Shown in pieces: positions 1-8,258 of a stretch of 64,000 nt of DNA. Position numbers and translations under genes: made by a program. The stretch is from Synechococcus elongatus PCC 11801. Lineage in GTDB: Bacteria; Cyanobacteriota; Cyanobacteriia; Synechococcales; Synechococcaceae. The stretch spans positions 2,652,861-2,716,860 of the forward strand of contig NZ_CP030139.2 in NCBI RefSeq assembly GCF_003846445.2, given 5' to 3'. Position 1 is the first letter of the stretch, and each line of letters opens with the position of its first letter. The notes under the pieces are model-generated. The model saw nothing but the letters and a program-made list of their open reading frames with translations, was not told the origin of the DNA and did no database searches.

Positions 1-179
1 CGCACAAACTGTTGCAGCGTCTGTCGGTACTCCGCTTCCCAAATGCCGAAGTCACTGAGGCGATCAGCTACCACTTCGCCGAGGGCGCGCTGAAATTCAC
101 GGACGAGCGATCGCCCCAAGAAAAAGGCTTCCCGACTGGGATCGGACGGAGCAGACAAGATGGCGTTAACAAACGGCAA
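1..179 (-). CDS. Small cyanobacterial protein, DUF6825-like (thylakoid-associated type), 3' end cut off by the window
   Basis: An open minus-strand frame runs off the left edge of the window. It reads roughly MPFVNAILSAPSDPSREAFF, then LGRSLVREFQRALGEVV and so on through 59 residues without a stop. An in-frame TGA lies just upstream (188-186), so the start must be the TTG at 179 or the CTG at 182; I prefer TTG. The pattern of a short N-terminus, an FFLGR motif and a charged amphipathic helix matches what I recall of the DUF6825 family, small cyanobacterial proteins sometimes labelled thylakoid-associated. It lies 47 nt downstream of the proline-rich membrane protein gene and may share its transcript. 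No catalytic motif is visible. The family name is recognition from memory and moderately sure; that the frame codes is fairly sure. Confidence 0.6.
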   Translation of the reverse strand, partial: MPFVNAILSAPSDPSREAFFLGRSLVREFQRALGEVVADRLSDFGIWEAEYRQTLQQFV

Positions 180-226
180 CAGCGGTCATTATAGCGATCG
201 CGCTTGGTCGGGCTCTGCCGCGATCG

Positions 227-799
227 CTACTGGAGCGGGGGTGCAGTTGGGCTTGGAGCAGTGGGCTCAGGCATCGAAGGTGCGCTTGGCTCTAGATTTG
301 GGACTGGTGTCGGCTCGGGAGTCGCCCAACTCGGATCGGTTGCACTCAAGGGTGGCTCTGCAAACGTAGGGTCGGTGACAGGCGGCTCTGCTTGTTCTGC
401 GATCGGATCAAAGGGCGCTTCGATCACAGGGTCAGGCACAATCGCCGTGGAAGGTGGGGCAGACCAAGTATCAATACCGGCTGGCGGGTCTACAGCGCCG
501 TGGCGACTTTCCAAAGCACTGTAGGAGGTACCAGGGAAAGTGGCCTCCGGAAAATCCTGTTCACTCTGCAAAATCGTCGCCATGGGGTTAAATGTCGGGC
601 GACTGAAGCGCAGAGTCAGGGCAAAACTTGCACCAAAACCACAGCCGATCGCGATCGCTAACCAAACCCCGCCCCAGACTGCTGGCCGACGAGATTGCTG
701 TACTGAGGAGCTGACGGGGCGTCTCTGTCCCGATTGCGGAGCCACAGCCCGAGGTTGCTTCGGAGAAACAAGCACCGTGCGATCTTCGGGACGACTCAT
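227..799 (-). CDS. Hypothetical single-pass membrane protein with a proline-rich tail
   Basis: A 190-residue protein starting at ATG 799. Residues 1-40 are basic and rich in Ser, Gln and Arg. About residues 41-63 form one hydrophobic segment (WGGVWLAIAIGCGFGASFAL), followed by a long low-complexity tail rich in Pro, Ala, Glu and Thr to the C-terminus. The charge pattern, with a basic N-terminus and an acidic Pro-rich tail, suggests a cytoplasmic N-terminus and a tail outside the membrane that could cross the periplasm or bind the wall. I recognise no domain. The gene lies 63 nt downstream of yajQ and upstream of the small truncated gene, all on the minus strand. Similar Pro-rich single-pass proteins are common in cyanobacteria without known function. 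Confidence 0.65.
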   Translation of the reverse strand: MSRPEDRTVLVSPKQPRAVAPQSGQRRPVSSSVQQSRRPAVWGGVWLAIAIGCGFGASFALTLRFSRPTFNPMATILQSEQDFPEATFPGTSYSALESRHGAVDPPAGIDTWSAPPSTAIVPDPVIEAPFDPIAEQAEPPVTDPTFAEPPLSATDPSWATPEPTPVPNLEPSAPSMPEPTAPSPTAPPLQ

Positions 800-862
800 C
801 GGGGTGGTCTCATGAATGGGGCTGAGCAGGGCAGATGGTCATCAGACGCGATCGCCCACAAG

Positions 863-1354
863 CTAACGATAGTTGGTGAACTGCAGTGGTGCGGGGACAT
901 CCTGTTGCTTGAGGTATTGAATCACAGTCTGCAAGTCATCCTTGGATTTTGCGCTGACGCGCAGTGCATCGCCCTGAATGGAAACCTGCACTTTCTTAAA
1001 TTGGTCACGAATTTGCTTGGACAGATCCTTTGCGAGTTCAGTACTCAGGCCGCGCTGGAGCGTGATCACTTGACGCACGCGATTGCCGCTGGCAGTTTCC
1101 ACTTTGCCAAAGTCGAAGATTTTCAGGGAAAGGTTGCGTTTGGCGACTTTGGTTTGCAGCAAGGTAACAACTGCATCCAAGCTGAATTCGCTGTCGGTAT
1201 TGATTGTGAGTGTATCCGCTGTCAGATCCAGCGTTGTTGTGGAATCTTTGAGGTCGTAGCGGTTGTTAATTTCACGCCGCGCCTGATCAACAGCATTGAC
1301 CAGTTCTTGCTGATCGAAGTCGCTAACGACGTCAAAAGAGCTTGCAGTGGCCAT
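863..1354 (-). CDS. YajQ family nucleotide-binding protein
   Basis: A 163-residue protein, the usual YajQ length, starting at ATG 1354 with the typical N-terminus [20 protein letters not shown] and the family motif NNRYDLKDS. YajQ proteins have two RNA-recognition-like alpha/beta domains. Some members bind cyclic di-GMP or GTP and act with transcription factors, and others have been reported to bind tRNA. Both halves are present: an N-terminal domain to about residue 80 and a C-terminal domain containing the conserved [23 protein letters not shown] stretch (split over residues 120-145). There are no membrane segments, so it is cytosolic. A c-di-GMP-binding role here is possible, since the window also encodes a GGDEF-EAL protein, but nothing in the sequence proves ligand choice. 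Confidence 0.9.
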   Translation of the reverse strand: MATASSFDVVSDFDQQELVNAVDQARREINNRYDLKDSTTTLDLTADTLTINTDSEFSLDAVVTLLQTKVAKRNLSLKIFDFGKVETASGNRVRQVITLQRGLSTELAKDLSKQIRDQFKKVQVSIQGDALRVSAKSKDDLQTVIQYLKQQDVPAPLQFTNYR

Positions 1355-1430
1355 GGCGATTTAAGAACAACAACACAAATCATCCGATCGCAAGGCGATC
1401 AGTGAGGCAGGAAAAGGATAGCGAGCACCG

Positions 1431-1949
1431 TCAGTCGAAGTAGAACAGCGTGACGAGGTGATGCTGATCCTCAGCGTAGCGACAGGTATCCAAAAGGGTG
1501 TGGCTGTCGTGGAAGGCAAAGCAGATCAACTGCTGGCAGCGGGTCACGATCGCCTGGTTGCAGAGGGTGCTAGCTTCTGCCAAGGACAGGTGATCGTTTT
1601 CAGGATTTTCGACGAGGTGGATGACCTTCTCGAGCTGCTCCCGTGACTCGCGAGGTTGGCGATCGAGGCTTTGGGGCAAGATTACTGTCAGCAGGTTGGG
1701 ATCAGCTCGCATCGCGCCTCGGATGACCGCTGCATTCGTTCCCTGCGCCCCCGAGGTCATCAAGCGATTGCCCGCCAACACAAGGGCGTAGCTCATCATT
1801 TCGATCAGGTGTTGATGCGTGATCGGAACGTGGCGAGAACCGAGAATTGCTACACGCTTGGAGCTGGTTTGCTGAATGGCAGCTAGCTCCTGAGCGAGCT
1901 CGTCAATGCGATCGAGCTTAGGAATATCGAGGTCGATGGACTGGCTCAA
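1431..1949 (-). CDS. DprA-like Rossmann-fold protein
   Basis: A 172-residue protein. The best start I see is TTG at 1949 (MSQSIDLDIPKLDRIDELAQ); no ATG occurs in the first 50 codons. The core VAILGSRHVPITHQHLIEMM, then LMTSGAQGTNAAVIRGAM, has the features of the DprA/Smf Rossmann fold, with a GSR phosphate-binding loop and a second SGAxGTxxA loop. Cyanobacterial relatives are usually annotated DNA recombination-mediator protein A. Compared with true DprA, which is about 300 residues or more, it is short: it lacks the N-terminal SAM-like and C-terminal winged-helix domains and also resembles LOG/TIGR00725 proteins. A role in loading RecA during transformation is therefore uncertain, although S. 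elongatus is naturally competent. It lies 76 nt upstream of yajQ on the same strand. Confidence 0.65.
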   Translation of the reverse strand: MSQSIDLDIPKLDRIDELAQELAAIQQTSSKRVAILGSRHVPITHQHLIEMMSYALVLAGNRLMTSGAQGTNAAVIRGAMRADPNLLTVILPQSLDRQPRESREQLEKVIHLVENPENDHLSLAEASTLCNQAIVTRCQQLICFAFHDSHTLLDTCRYAEDQHHLVTLFYFD

Positions 1950-2250
1950 CGTCGAAACGATCGCAACGGCTTGCCCATTTTACAGCAACCCTTGAGCCAC
2001 TCGTTTCCCCTGCGCGATTGCAAGGTAGAGCCATCGTCAAGTCAATTAGGACACCTTAATCGAGGTGATGACCTGAAGTTTTCAGAGACGCGAAAAGTCT
2101 TGTGGGTTGCTAAGACGACTCTGATCACGGCAGCAAACCTTTCTGTCGTTCCCAGTCTCCTCAGAAAGCAACGCATGTTATCTGCCAATTCTGCCCTCAT
2201 TGGCAAATAGAGCAGAAGCAGGAGGCTAGTTTGTAAATCGATCGCAGTGA
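1950..2250. other. Intergenic region with a possible stem-loop downstream of pabC
   Basis: About 300 bases without a supported gene between the pabC stop and the DprA-like start, both on the minus strand. It contains one clean stem-loop: TGCCAAT at 2183-2189 pairs with ATTGGCA at 2199-2205 across a 9-base loop. No run of T follows on the minus strand, so it is not a standard intrinsic terminator. It may end or stabilise the hli-que-pab message. The rest should hold the promoter of the DprA-like gene; I see no clear -35/-10 pair. Confidence 0.4.
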
Positions 2251-3045
2251 TTAGCGTTGCAGGTGTTCAAAGCGCGATCGCCAGTCCTCTAAATCAGTCT
2301 TTAGCGCCCGACCATCCCAGTGGCTGACGGGGCGAAAACTGAGGCTATTGCTGAGGGCGATCGCATTAATCTGATCTCGTTGTGACCAAGCGATCGAAGC
2401 TTCCTGTGCCCAGCCGGTTGCGAGCAAGCGCTGTCGCACAATTCCGGGCAAGGCCCCATCGCTGAGGGGCGGAGTCCACCAATGATCGTTCAGGCGGACA
2501 AAGACATTGGCTGCTGCCGCTTCGCTGAGGCGATCGCTCGGGGTCAGCAACAGGGCTTCATCCGCTTGCTGCTGTTCAGCCTCCTGACGCGCCAAAACAT
2601 TTTCCAGATAGCTGAGGGTTTTGAAGCGCGACAGAATTGACTCAGGGCAACGGCGAACGGTTTGAGCCGTCACTAGGCGCAGCGGCTGGAACTGCGGTTG
2701 ACTCAGGCTCGGCACAATCACCAGCAATGGCTGTAGCGGATCCGGCGATTGTAAGCCGCGCTGCCCACAGCCGCGGGTCAGGGTCACCCGTAGAGCTCCC
2801 GTCTCGAGCTGATTGCGATCGACTGTGGCTTGCAGTAGGTCAAGGCTTGCATCCGGTAGCAGAGGAAACCTTAGCTGCTGGGCACTATTCGTCAGGCGCT
2901 GCCAATGTTGCTCAGCCAGACAAACCCGCCCTTGCCAGACCAGCAAGGTCTCGAATAGCCCATCGCCCAAGCTAAAACCGCGATCGCTGACGGCGATCGT
3001 CAGGTCTTTTGTCGGGATCCACTCGCCGTTGCAGTAGCCAATCAT
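2251..3045 (-). CDS. pabC: 4-amino-4-deoxychorismate lyase (class IV PLP aminotransferase fold)
   Basis: A 264-residue protein that would convert aminodeoxychorismate to p-aminobenzoate and pyruvate, supplying folate synthesis. The fold-type IV signs are visible: SDRGFSLGDGLFETLLVWQG at about residues 20-39, the PLP-lysine region RFKTLSYLENVLARQEA near residue 140, and LSEAAAANVFV near residue 175 contacting the cofactor phosphate. The start ATG (3045) overlaps the pabB stop by four bases (ATGA), so the two are translationally coupled. Branched-chain aminotransferase or D-amino acid transaminase are alternatives within the fold, but the KTLSYLENVLA motif and the coupling to pabB make PabC by far the best reading. 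It is the last gene of the run hli-queE-queC-pabB-pabC. Confidence 0.9.
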   Translation of the reverse strand: MIGYCNGEWIPTKDLTIAVSDRGFSLGDGLFETLLVWQGRVCLAEQHWQRLTNSAQQLRFPLLPDASLDLLQATVDRNQLETGALRVTLTRGCGQRGLQSPDPLQPLLVIVPSLSQPQFQPLRLVTAQTVRRCPESILSRFKTLSYLENVLARQEAEQQQADEALLLTPSDRLSEAAAANVFVRLNDHWWTPPLSDGALPGIVRQRLLATGWAQEASIAWSQRDQINAIALSNSLSFRPVSHWDGRALKTDLEDWRSRFEHLQR

Positions 3046-4439
3046 CTGGGTTGCAGCGATCGCAGTAAGGGTTGGACCTTGACTTGCATCTCAGCGTATT
3101 CCTCCAGCGGATCAGAGTCGGCAACGATGCCGCAGCCAGCTTGAGCAAGGACTTGCCCTTGGCTGAGTTGCAGCGTCCGAATCAGAATGCTGGCATCTAG
3201 GCTGCCATCGAAGCCGAGCCAAAAGAGGCTGCCACAGTAGGCTTGGCGGGGAATTGGCTCAAGATCATGGATGATCTCCATCGAGCGGATTTTGGGGGCG
3301 CCCGTAATCGATCCACCCGGAAAGGTGGCCTGCAACAAATCCACCGCCGTCAAGCCCGATCGCAGCTGACCAATCACCTGTGAGGTGAGGTGATGGACAT
3401 GCTCATAGCTTTCCAGTTGGCAGAGTTGAGGTACCTGAATGGAGTGAGGACGGCAAACGCGACCCAGATCGTTGCGCAGCAAGTCAACGATCATCACATT
3501 TTCTGCTCGATCCTTCTCGCTAGCCTGCAAGTCTGCTGCCCACTGGCGATCGCGAGCAGGATCTGCGCTGCGGGGACGCGTTCCCTTGATCGGGCGCGTT
3601 TCCACCCATCCATCGCGATCGAGACGAAGAAAGCGCTCGGGCGACACCGAGAGCAACTGAAAATCACCACCGGCAAAGTAGGCCGAAAAGGGTTCAGGGC
3701 TGAGCTGATAGAGCCGTCGATACAGCTGCCAAGGGCTCAAATCCGTCGGTAACTGGGCGCGAAAAGCCGTAGTCAGGTTGGCTTGAAAGATATCGCCGGC
3801 ACGAATGTGGCGTTGGACGCGATCGACAGCTTGGCAAAAGTCAGCCTGGGTTTGCAGAGCTTGCCAAGAACTCTGGAGCTGCCAATCAGGCGGTGTCAAA
3901 GGCGGGGCTGAGACGAGGCGATCGCAGACCCATTGCAGTCGTTGTTCAGCCCGCTGCTGGCGATCGCGGGGATCCTGCAGCGGCAGGCCTGAGGAGAATA
4001 CCCACGTGCGTTGCTGCTGGCGATCGCAGGCGACCACCAAGTCATAGAGGCCAAAAGACCAAAGCGGCAGGACTGGCTCGACAGGTTTCGGTGTCGGGAG
4101 TCGCTCCAGCCAAGCGCCGCACTCATAGGCTAAAAAACCGCAGATGCCGCCCTGAAATGGAGGGAGATCGGGATTGGGATCCGCTTGCCACTCCACGGCA
4201 GCCAGTGCTGTCGCCAAGGCTTGAAAAGGATCAGCCGTAACTTCAAGGCTATCGCCCTGCTGAGTGGCATAGGGCGATAGACAGAGATAGGCATAGCGGC
4301 TTTCGGGTGTTGCCGGTTCTCCTAGGTCGAGCAAAACAGCGTGACGATCTTGGGCAAAAGGAGAAAATGCTTGCTGCGGATCGCACCAAGCGATCTCGCG
4401 CACCAAAGGTTGCACCACTCGACTGCCGATTGCGGTCAT
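3042..4439 (-). CDS. pabB: Aminodeoxychorismate synthase component I
   Basis: A 465-residue chorismate-utilising enzyme (anthranilate synthase I / PabB family). With a glutamine amidotransferase subunit (PabA, not in this window) it would aminate chorismate to 4-amino-4-deoxychorismate. The N-terminal domain (about residues 1-170) contains [12 protein letters not shown]. The C-terminal chorismate-binding domain carries [38 protein letters not shown] and [20 protein letters not shown]. The PIKGT lysine is the PabB hallmark that separates it from TrpE, which has PIAGT. The ends overlap its neighbours by ATGA on both sides (queC stop/pabB start at 4436-4439 and pabB stop/pabC start at 3042-3045), a strong sign of one operon. 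Confidence 0.93.
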   Translation of the reverse strand: MTAIGSRVVQPLVREIAWCDPQQAFSPFAQDRHAVLLDLGEPATPESRYAYLCLSPYATQQGDSLEVTADPFQALATALAAVEWQADPNPDLPPFQGGICGFLAYECGAWLERLPTPKPVEPVLPLWSFGLYDLVVACDRQQQRTWVFSSGLPLQDPRDRQQRAEQRLQWVCDRLVSAPPLTPPDWQLQSSWQALQTQADFCQAVDRVQRHIRAGDIFQANLTTAFRAQLPTDLSPWQLYRRLYQLSPEPFSAYFAGGDFQLLSVSPERFLRLDRDGWVETRPIKGTRPRSADPARDRQWAADLQASEKDRAENVMIVDLLRNDLGRVCRPHSIQVPQLCQLESYEHVHHLTSQVIGQLRSGLTAVDLLQATFPGGSITGAPKIRSMEIIHDLEPIPRQAYCGSLFWLGFDGSLDASILIRTLQLSQGQVLAQAGCGIVADSDPLEEYAEMQVKVQPLLRSLQPR

Positions 4440-5131
4440 GACTGGAGGCTAATCAGCGATCGACCGATTTCCGTTGCCCACTCGGGGTAACCCGCTTCAA
4501 TCAGGGCGCGATCGCGGATCCGGCAGGAATCACAGCGACCACAGGCTTCAGCACCACCGGCATAGCAAGACCAAGTCGCCGGAATCGGCACACCCAGTGC
4601 CACAGCCCGCCGCACGATATCGACTTTGTGATCGTGGATCAGCGGAGCGACGAGTTGCGGGGCTTGACCTTCAATGCCGACTTTGGACGAGAGTGTTGCC
4701 AGTTGCTGAAAGGCGGCCAGATAGTCAGGACGACAGTCGGGATAGCCACTGTAATCCACCGCATTGATGCCGAGATAGATGACACTCGCCTGCTGCGCCT
4801 CGGCCAAAGATAGGGCCAAGGCAATGAAGACCGTATTGCGACCGGGCACGTAGGTGGAGGGAATTTCACCTGCAACGACACCGGACTCCGGCAGCGGTTC
4901 TGCCGCATCTGTCAGTGAAGAGCCACCCCACTGGGCAATGTTGACATCGACAAAAAAGTGCTGAGTGATCCCCAATGCAGCCGCCACCGATCGCGCTGCT
5001 TCCAGTTCCCGCACATGGCGCTGACCATAGCGAAAGGAGAGAGCGATCGCTTCGTACCCGTCAGCCATCGCCTGGGCAGCAGCCGTGGCAGAATCCAGCC
5101 CACCCGATAGCAAAACCACAGCCTTAGCCAT
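4436..5131 (-). CDS. queC: 7-cyano-7-deazaguanine synthase (preQ0 synthase)
   Basis: A 231-residue enzyme of the PP-loop ATPase family that converts 7-carboxy-7-deazaguanine to preQ0 with ATP and ammonia, on the way to queuosine in tRNA. I start it at ATG 5131 ([20 protein letters not shown]), which puts the PP-loop SGGLDS at the very N-terminus as in the family; the frame is open further upstream but that extension overlaps queE. The C-terminal zinc site is complete: [20 protein letters not shown] has four cysteines. Start and stop both overlap neighbours: queE stop TGA and queC ATG share one base (TGATG at 5133-5129), and the queC stop overlaps pabB ATG by four. Confidence 0.95.
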   Translation of the reverse strand: MAKAVVLLSGGLDSATAAAQAMADGYEAIALSFRYGQRHVRELEAARSVAAALGITQHFFVDVNIAQWGGSSLTDAAEPLPESGVVAGEIPSTYVPGRNTVFIALALSLAEAQQASVIYLGINAVDYSGYPDCRPDYLAAFQQLATLSSKVGIEGQAPQLVAPLIHDHKVDIVRRAVALGVPIPATWSCYAGGAEACGRCDSCRIRDRALIEAGYPEWATEIGRSLISLQS

Positions 5132-5751
5132 CAGCGCACTCCTAAAAACTTGTGCGTCTGCAAACTGACGCGCCAGCGGGGATGTTGCCGCACGTAATTG
5201 ACGACGCGATCGCGGCTTTCGGGGCTGTTCCACTCAGGTTGCAGCAGCTTCAGCGTTGTTTCAGGTACCGCGATCGCCTGCTGCTCCGCAAAAGCTAAGT
5301 CCGCTTCCGTCTGAATGACCACCTTGAGTTCATTAGCCCAGTTGTAATTCGTGGCTACCACTGGTTTGAAAGGCTTGGGTGACAGCGTTACCCAGTCGAA
5401 TTGGCCACTGGGGGGAGCACTGCCTGAGGTTTCCAAGTGGCAACGCAGCCCTTGTGATCGCAGGGCATTGGTGAGCTCTGTCAGGTCATGCAACAGCGGT
5501 TCCCCGCCGGTGACCACCACAAACTGCGGCTGTGCTGCGATCGCGGCTTGCACCAAATCTGCGATCGCGACTTCGGGATGGCGATCGCGTGGCCAAGACT
5601 GTTTGGTATCGCACCACGGACAGCCGACATCACAGCCCGCGAGTCGAATGAAAAAAGCACTGCACCCCATCCAAGCACCTTCGCCTTGAACTGAGTGAAA
5701 AGTTTCAACGATCGGGAGGGTGGCAGTAGTGCTAGCGATCACGGCTGACAT
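5131..5751 (-). CDS. queE: 7-carboxy-7-deazaguanine synthase (radical SAM)
   Basis: A 206-residue radical SAM enzyme turning 6-carboxytetrahydropterin into 7-carboxy-7-deazaguanine, the step before QueC. The motif [17 protein letters not shown] carries the CxxxCxxC iron-sulfur ligands, preceded by the substrate loop [20 protein letters not shown] and followed by [16 protein letters not shown] (GGEP SAM-binding motif). I choose ATG 5751 ([20 protein letters not shown]), four bases after the stop of the Hli gene. A start at 5772 is open but would overlap the Hli frame. The gene is clearly coupled to queC. QueD and the first GTP step are not adjacent, although folE lies about 4 kb away on the other strand. 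Confidence 0.93.
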   Translation of the reverse strand: MSAVIASTTATLPIVETFHSVQGEGAWMGCSAFFIRLAGCDVGCPWCDTKQSWPRDRHPEVAIADLVQAAIAAQPQFVVVTGGEPLLHDLTELTNALRSQGLRCHLETSGSAPPSGQFDWVTLSPKPFKPVVATNYNWANELKVVIQTEADLAFAEQQAIAVPETTLKLLQPEWNSPESRDRVVNYVRQHPRWRVSLQTHKFLGVR

Positions 5752-5755
5752 GGGC

Positions 5756-5932
5756 TTAGGGTCGCAGACCAAGCCAAGTGATCAAATCTTGATGGGTGAA
5801 AAATTCCAGCAGCAACAATGCCACGAACCCAACCATGGCAAAGCGTCCATTAATTCGCTCTGCATAGGCGCTCCAGCCAAAAGCTGGATCGGGTTCGGGC
5901 AGATTGTCTTGCTTGGCCGACTTGCCAGACAT
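5756..5932 (-). CDS. High-light-inducible protein (Hli/Scp, one-helix LHC-like)
   Basis: A short reading frame of 58 residues (MSGKSAKQDNLPEPDPAFGW, then SAYAERINGRFAMVGFVALL and LLEFFTHQDLITWLGLRP). The ERINGRFAMVGF segment is the chlorophyll-binding helix signature of the LHC superfamily (ExxNxR with AM/G packing). Hli proteins sit in the thylakoid membrane as dimers, bind chlorophyll and carotenoid, and protect or assist photosystem II assembly under stress. One membrane helix is present and the length is typical. Its stop (5756-5758) is only four bases before the queE start, so it appears to lead the queE-queC-pabB-pabC operon. I do not see a clear HLR1 (RpaB) site upstream. Confidence 0.93.
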   Translation of the reverse strand: MSGKSAKQDNLPEPDPAFGWSAYAERINGRFAMVGFVALLLLEFFTHQDLITWLGLRP

Positions 5933-5966
5933 GAGAAAACCGTTGAGCGTTATCTTTTCCCGAGTC

Positions 5967-5991
5967 TAACGGGTGGCGGGGAGCCCCGTTC
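5967..5991 (-). other. Stem-loop between the methyltransferase and Hli genes
   Basis: In the 120-base gap between the methyltransferase stop (6053) and the Hli start (5932), AACGGG and CCCGTT can form a six-pair GC-rich stem with a roughly 12-base loop. No T run follows on the minus strand, so it would be a weak terminator or part of the Hli leader. It separates the Psb32-methyltransferase pair from the Hli-led operon. Confidence 0.35.
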
Positions 5992-6052
5992 AATGGATTC
6001 GGAGCGATCGCTACAGAATTGAAATCCAATGGCAGCGATCGCAGCTGATCCC

Positions 6053-6709
6053 TCAGACCGCCGTTGCCAGTACTGCGTAGAACGGGTCTTGTCCCAGTCC
6101 CAACCACTGCTGCCAGCCCAAGGGAGAGTTGACCTCTGCAATCACTTCGGGTTTGCTGAAACCCGCCGTTTGGCGGATGTACTCCTGCACCAAGGCCAAC
6201 CGTTGGGCTTCGCTACCATCGCGCCAAGCCGCGATCGCCTTGGAGTAAAAGAGACGATTGGAAAAGCTGATGATCAGCTGTCCGCCTGGACGTAACACGC
6301 GTCGCACCTCGGCAAGTACCCGCTCGGGATACTGCAGGTACTGGATGGAAACTGCGATCAAGACCGCATCAAAACTGGCATCCGGCTCGGGAATGCTGGG
6401 CTGCTGATTGAGGTTTTGGACAAACCAGCGATCGAATCGAGGATTGCGTGCCAGCTCTTGGGCATTGAGTCCATGGCCCACTACCGTCTCAAACTGCATG
6501 TCCTCGGGCAAATGCGAGACCCAGCTACTCATCAAGTCCAAGACTCGACTGCCTGACTTGAGGCGATCGCGGTAGAGCTGGGTCAATCGCTTCAGAAACG
6601 CATCATCAACATGGGTGACAAACCGTGGCTGTTCATAGAACAACGCATCGTCGCTGCCATCTAGCTTGCTGCGCTGTGCGGAAGTCAACCAAGGTTTTAG
6701 TCCTGTCAT
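6053..6709 (-). CDS. Class I SAM-dependent methyltransferase, substrate unknown
   Basis: A 218-residue protein with a class I methyltransferase core. Motif I is in variant form, SRVLDLMSSWVSHLP near residue 52, without the usual GxGxG. An acidic/turn segment FETVVGHGLNAQELARNPRF follows at about 73-92, then DASFDAVLIAVSIQYLQYPE (motif IV-like) and EVRRVLRPGGQLIISFSNRL (post-core LRPGG). This glycine-poor motif I with a conserved SSW recurs in a cyanobacterial and plastid group annotated only as methyltransferase type 11. The gene begins two bases after the stop of the upstream TPM/Psb32-like gene, so the pair is probably co-translated. No membrane helix. The substrate cannot be read from the sequence. 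Confidence 0.8.
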   Translation of the reverse strand: MTGLKPWLTSAQRSKLDGSDDALFYEQPRFVTHVDDAFLKRLTQLYRDRLKSGSRVLDLMSSWVSHLPEDMQFETVVGHGLNAQELARNPRFDRWFVQNLNQQPSIPEPDASFDAVLIAVSIQYLQYPERVLAEVRRVLRPGGQLIISFSNRLFYSKAIAAWRDGSEAQRLALVQEYIRQTAGFSKPEVIAEVNSPLGWQQWLGLGQDPFYAVLATAV

Positions 6710-6711
6710 CG

Positions 6712-7422
6712 TCAGCGCACGTACCAGTAGTAAGTCGCCATCGGAATCACCGTAGCCAACACCAGTAAGACAATCACAACCACGGTTGAGTTGCCACGAC
6801 TTTCTTCTGTCTCTTCGGCGCTGGCGAAGGTGCCTTCGACGCGGGTGGTATCAATCACAACGGGTGGACCCGGATCTGGTTCACCGGAGAGCACCGCCAC
6901 GAGGCGATCGCTGGCATCCAGAATCGCTTGGTTATATTTGTTGCCCTGACGAATCGGCAACTGCATCGTTTCATCAATCACACTGCTGGCAATCGCTGGG
7001 GTTAGTTGTTCCGCTGCTGCTTCACCAACCTGAATACCAATCGTGTTAGTGATCGTGTCGAGAGCGATCAGCACCTGATTAGACTGCTGCTCTGCTGAGG
7101 GATACCAGCGCTGAAACAGTTGGCTCACAAAACTATCGATGGTTTCGCCATAGTCCAAGCGACGCAGGGTCACAAACCGGACTTCGATCCCAGTTTTCTC
7201 AGCTAACGGCTGGAGTTCACCCGAGAGTTGACCTTCATTAATTCGGCTCAAGGATTGGGCTTCATCAACAATCCAGGTGCGACTGCCAGCAGGTACCAAA
7301 GGCAAGTCCACCGCACCCGTCGCCCAAGCTGGGGCGCTGGGTAAAACAAGACCGACAATCGCGATCCCGGTGCAGAGGAAAACCTTGAGCAATTTTGTGC
7401 AGCGAGCCCAAACAGAAGTCAT
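6712..7422 (-). CDS. TPM-domain membrane protein, Psb32-like
   Basis: A 236-residue protein with a signal peptide (hydrophobic stretch at about residues 14-34 ending in AWA), a TPM domain at about residues 45-185 (ESLS-like segment IVDEAQSLSRINEGQLSGEL, then GIEVRFVTLRRLDYGETIDS) and one C-terminal membrane helix (VVVIVLLVLATVIPMATYYW). The TPM fold occurs in Psb32 of cyanobacteria and TLP18.3 of chloroplasts, which help photosystem II repair in high light from the lumen side. The architecture of leader, lumenal TPM and C-terminal anchor is as in Psb32, so that identity is likely but not certain because TPM proteins are diverse. It is followed after two bases by a methyltransferase gene. Confidence 0.8.
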   Translation of the reverse strand: MTSVWARCTKLLKVFLCTGIAIVGLVLPSAPAWATGAVDLPLVPAGSRTWIVDEAQSLSRINEGQLSGELQPLAEKTGIEVRFVTLRRLDYGETIDSFVSQLFQRWYPSAEQQSNQVLIALDTITNTIGIQVGEAAAEQLTPAIASSVIDETMQLPIRQGNKYNQAILDASDRLVAVLSGEPDPGPPVVIDTTRVEGTFASAEETEESRGNSTVVVIVLLVLATVIPMATYYWYVR

Positions 7423-7777
7423 AGCAGCGAAGGGTCAGTAGCCGTTTTTTATGGTGACATAGTTGGACTGAGTGACACTGAGTCTTCCCCGCACGCAGCT
7501 CGCGATCGCAAACAGGGGCAGCCAAGTGTGCTGTGCAGCCAGAGATCGCAGAAAACAGATCAAGCAGCGCTTGTGAGAGAGAGCATGGGCGAATCAGCAC
7601 AGCAGCAGACTTTTTAGAAGTTCTTTTCTTTTATCTGTAGAGCTGATGAGCCCCAACAAGTTTGGAGTGAACGGTTGGGTTCAACATCAGCAGCGAACTG
7701 CAAGGCAGTACAGGACTGGCAACTGCAACAGGGCGTCACGGAGTTGGAGTGCTAATCACAATGCTGTGGAAAGGTTT
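7423..7777. other. Divergent intergenic region without a supported gene
   Basis: About 355 bases between the Psb32-like gene (minus) and the zinc-type promoter of the sufE-like cluster (plus). It should carry the promoter of the Psb32-like gene. The open frames that cross it have no family resemblance and no ribosome-binding site. I see no RNA gene, repeat or convincing promoter except the Zur-type site at its right end. Confidence 0.5.
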
Positions 7778-7805
7778 TTGAAAATGATTATCATTCTGCT
7801 ATGAT
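7778..7805 (+). promoter_or_regulatory. Promoter with embedded Zur/Fur-type operator for the sufE-COG0523-folE-COG0523 cluster
   Basis: TGAAAATGATTATCA lies at 7779-7793 and belongs to a perfect 6-1-6 inverted repeat, AATGAT-T-ATCATT, at 7783-7795, the classic core of Fur-family boxes. A promoter can be drawn around it: -35-like TTGAAA at 7778-7783, a 16-base spacer and -10-like TATGAT at 7800-7805. The operator fills the spacer, as expected for a repressor that blocks RNA polymerase. The same 15 bases occur inverted before hemB. Fur (iron) and Zur (zinc) boxes look alike. The genes that follow (COG0523 metallochaperones, folE, hemB) favour Zur; this is inference. Confidence 0.75.
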
Positions 7806-7832
7806 GCGTCTGGTTCATTGATTGCGGCTCTG

Positions 7833-8258
7833 ATGTCACCTCCAGCGCCTCTGCTTGCCCTGTTGCAGCACATCGGTCAAGCGCCTGATCCACGCCAAAA
7901 GCTCAAGCTGCTAGTTCAACTGAGCGAAAAGCTGTCGCTGCTTCCAGTGCAAGACCGCACGCCTGAGCGGAAGGTGTTCGGCTGCAACACACAGGTTTAT
8001 GTAAAAAGTTCAGTTTTCGACCAACAAGTCAGCATTCAAGGCTGGAGTGATGCATTTGTTGTGCAGGGTTTACTGGCTCTTTTGAGTCGAGGCTTCGAGG
8101 GATGTGCACCTCAAATGATTCTCCGCCTTGAGCCTAGTTTTATTCAGGAGACAGGCTTAAATCTCTCTCTAACTCCTTCGCGTACAAATGGTTTTCTACT
8201 GATCTTTCACAAGATTCAGATGCAGATTATTCAGGCTTGCTATGAAACTTCAGTCTAA
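7833..8258 (+). CDS. SufE-like sulfur acceptor protein
   Basis: A 141-residue SufE-domain protein if started at ATG 7833 (MSPPAPLLALLQHIGQAPDP); an in-frame TTG lies five codons upstream. SufE takes the persulfide sulfur from the cysteine desulfurase SufS. The active-site region RKVFGCNTQVYVKSS carries the expected cysteine in the VxGCxSxV context (residue 51), so sulfur transfer should be possible. The C-terminal half is the normal SufE alpha/beta fold (GLLALLSRGF, then FIQETGLNLSLTPSRTNGF). It is the first gene behind the Zur-type operator and overlaps the next gene, a COG0523 GTPase, by 17 bases. A link to zinc stress is unusual for SufE. It may be a paralogue of the housekeeping SufE; I cannot check that here. 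Confidence 0.8.
   Translation: MSPPAPLLALLQHIGQAPDPRQKLKLLVQLSEKLSLLPVQDRTPERKVFGCNTQVYVKSSVFDQQVSIQGWSDAFVVQGLLALLSRGFEGCAPQMILRLEPSFIQETGLNLSLTPSRTNGFLLIFHKIQMQIIQACYETSV

Noticed and set aside
734..1405. A 223-codon open frame on the plus strand
   Set aside because: It covers yajQ and the start of the proline-rich gene in antisense; both of those are better supported.
5749..5932. HLR1 (RpaB) site upstream of the hli gene
   Set aside because: No pair of (G/T)TTACA half-sites with the right spacing is present in the 120 bases before the start.
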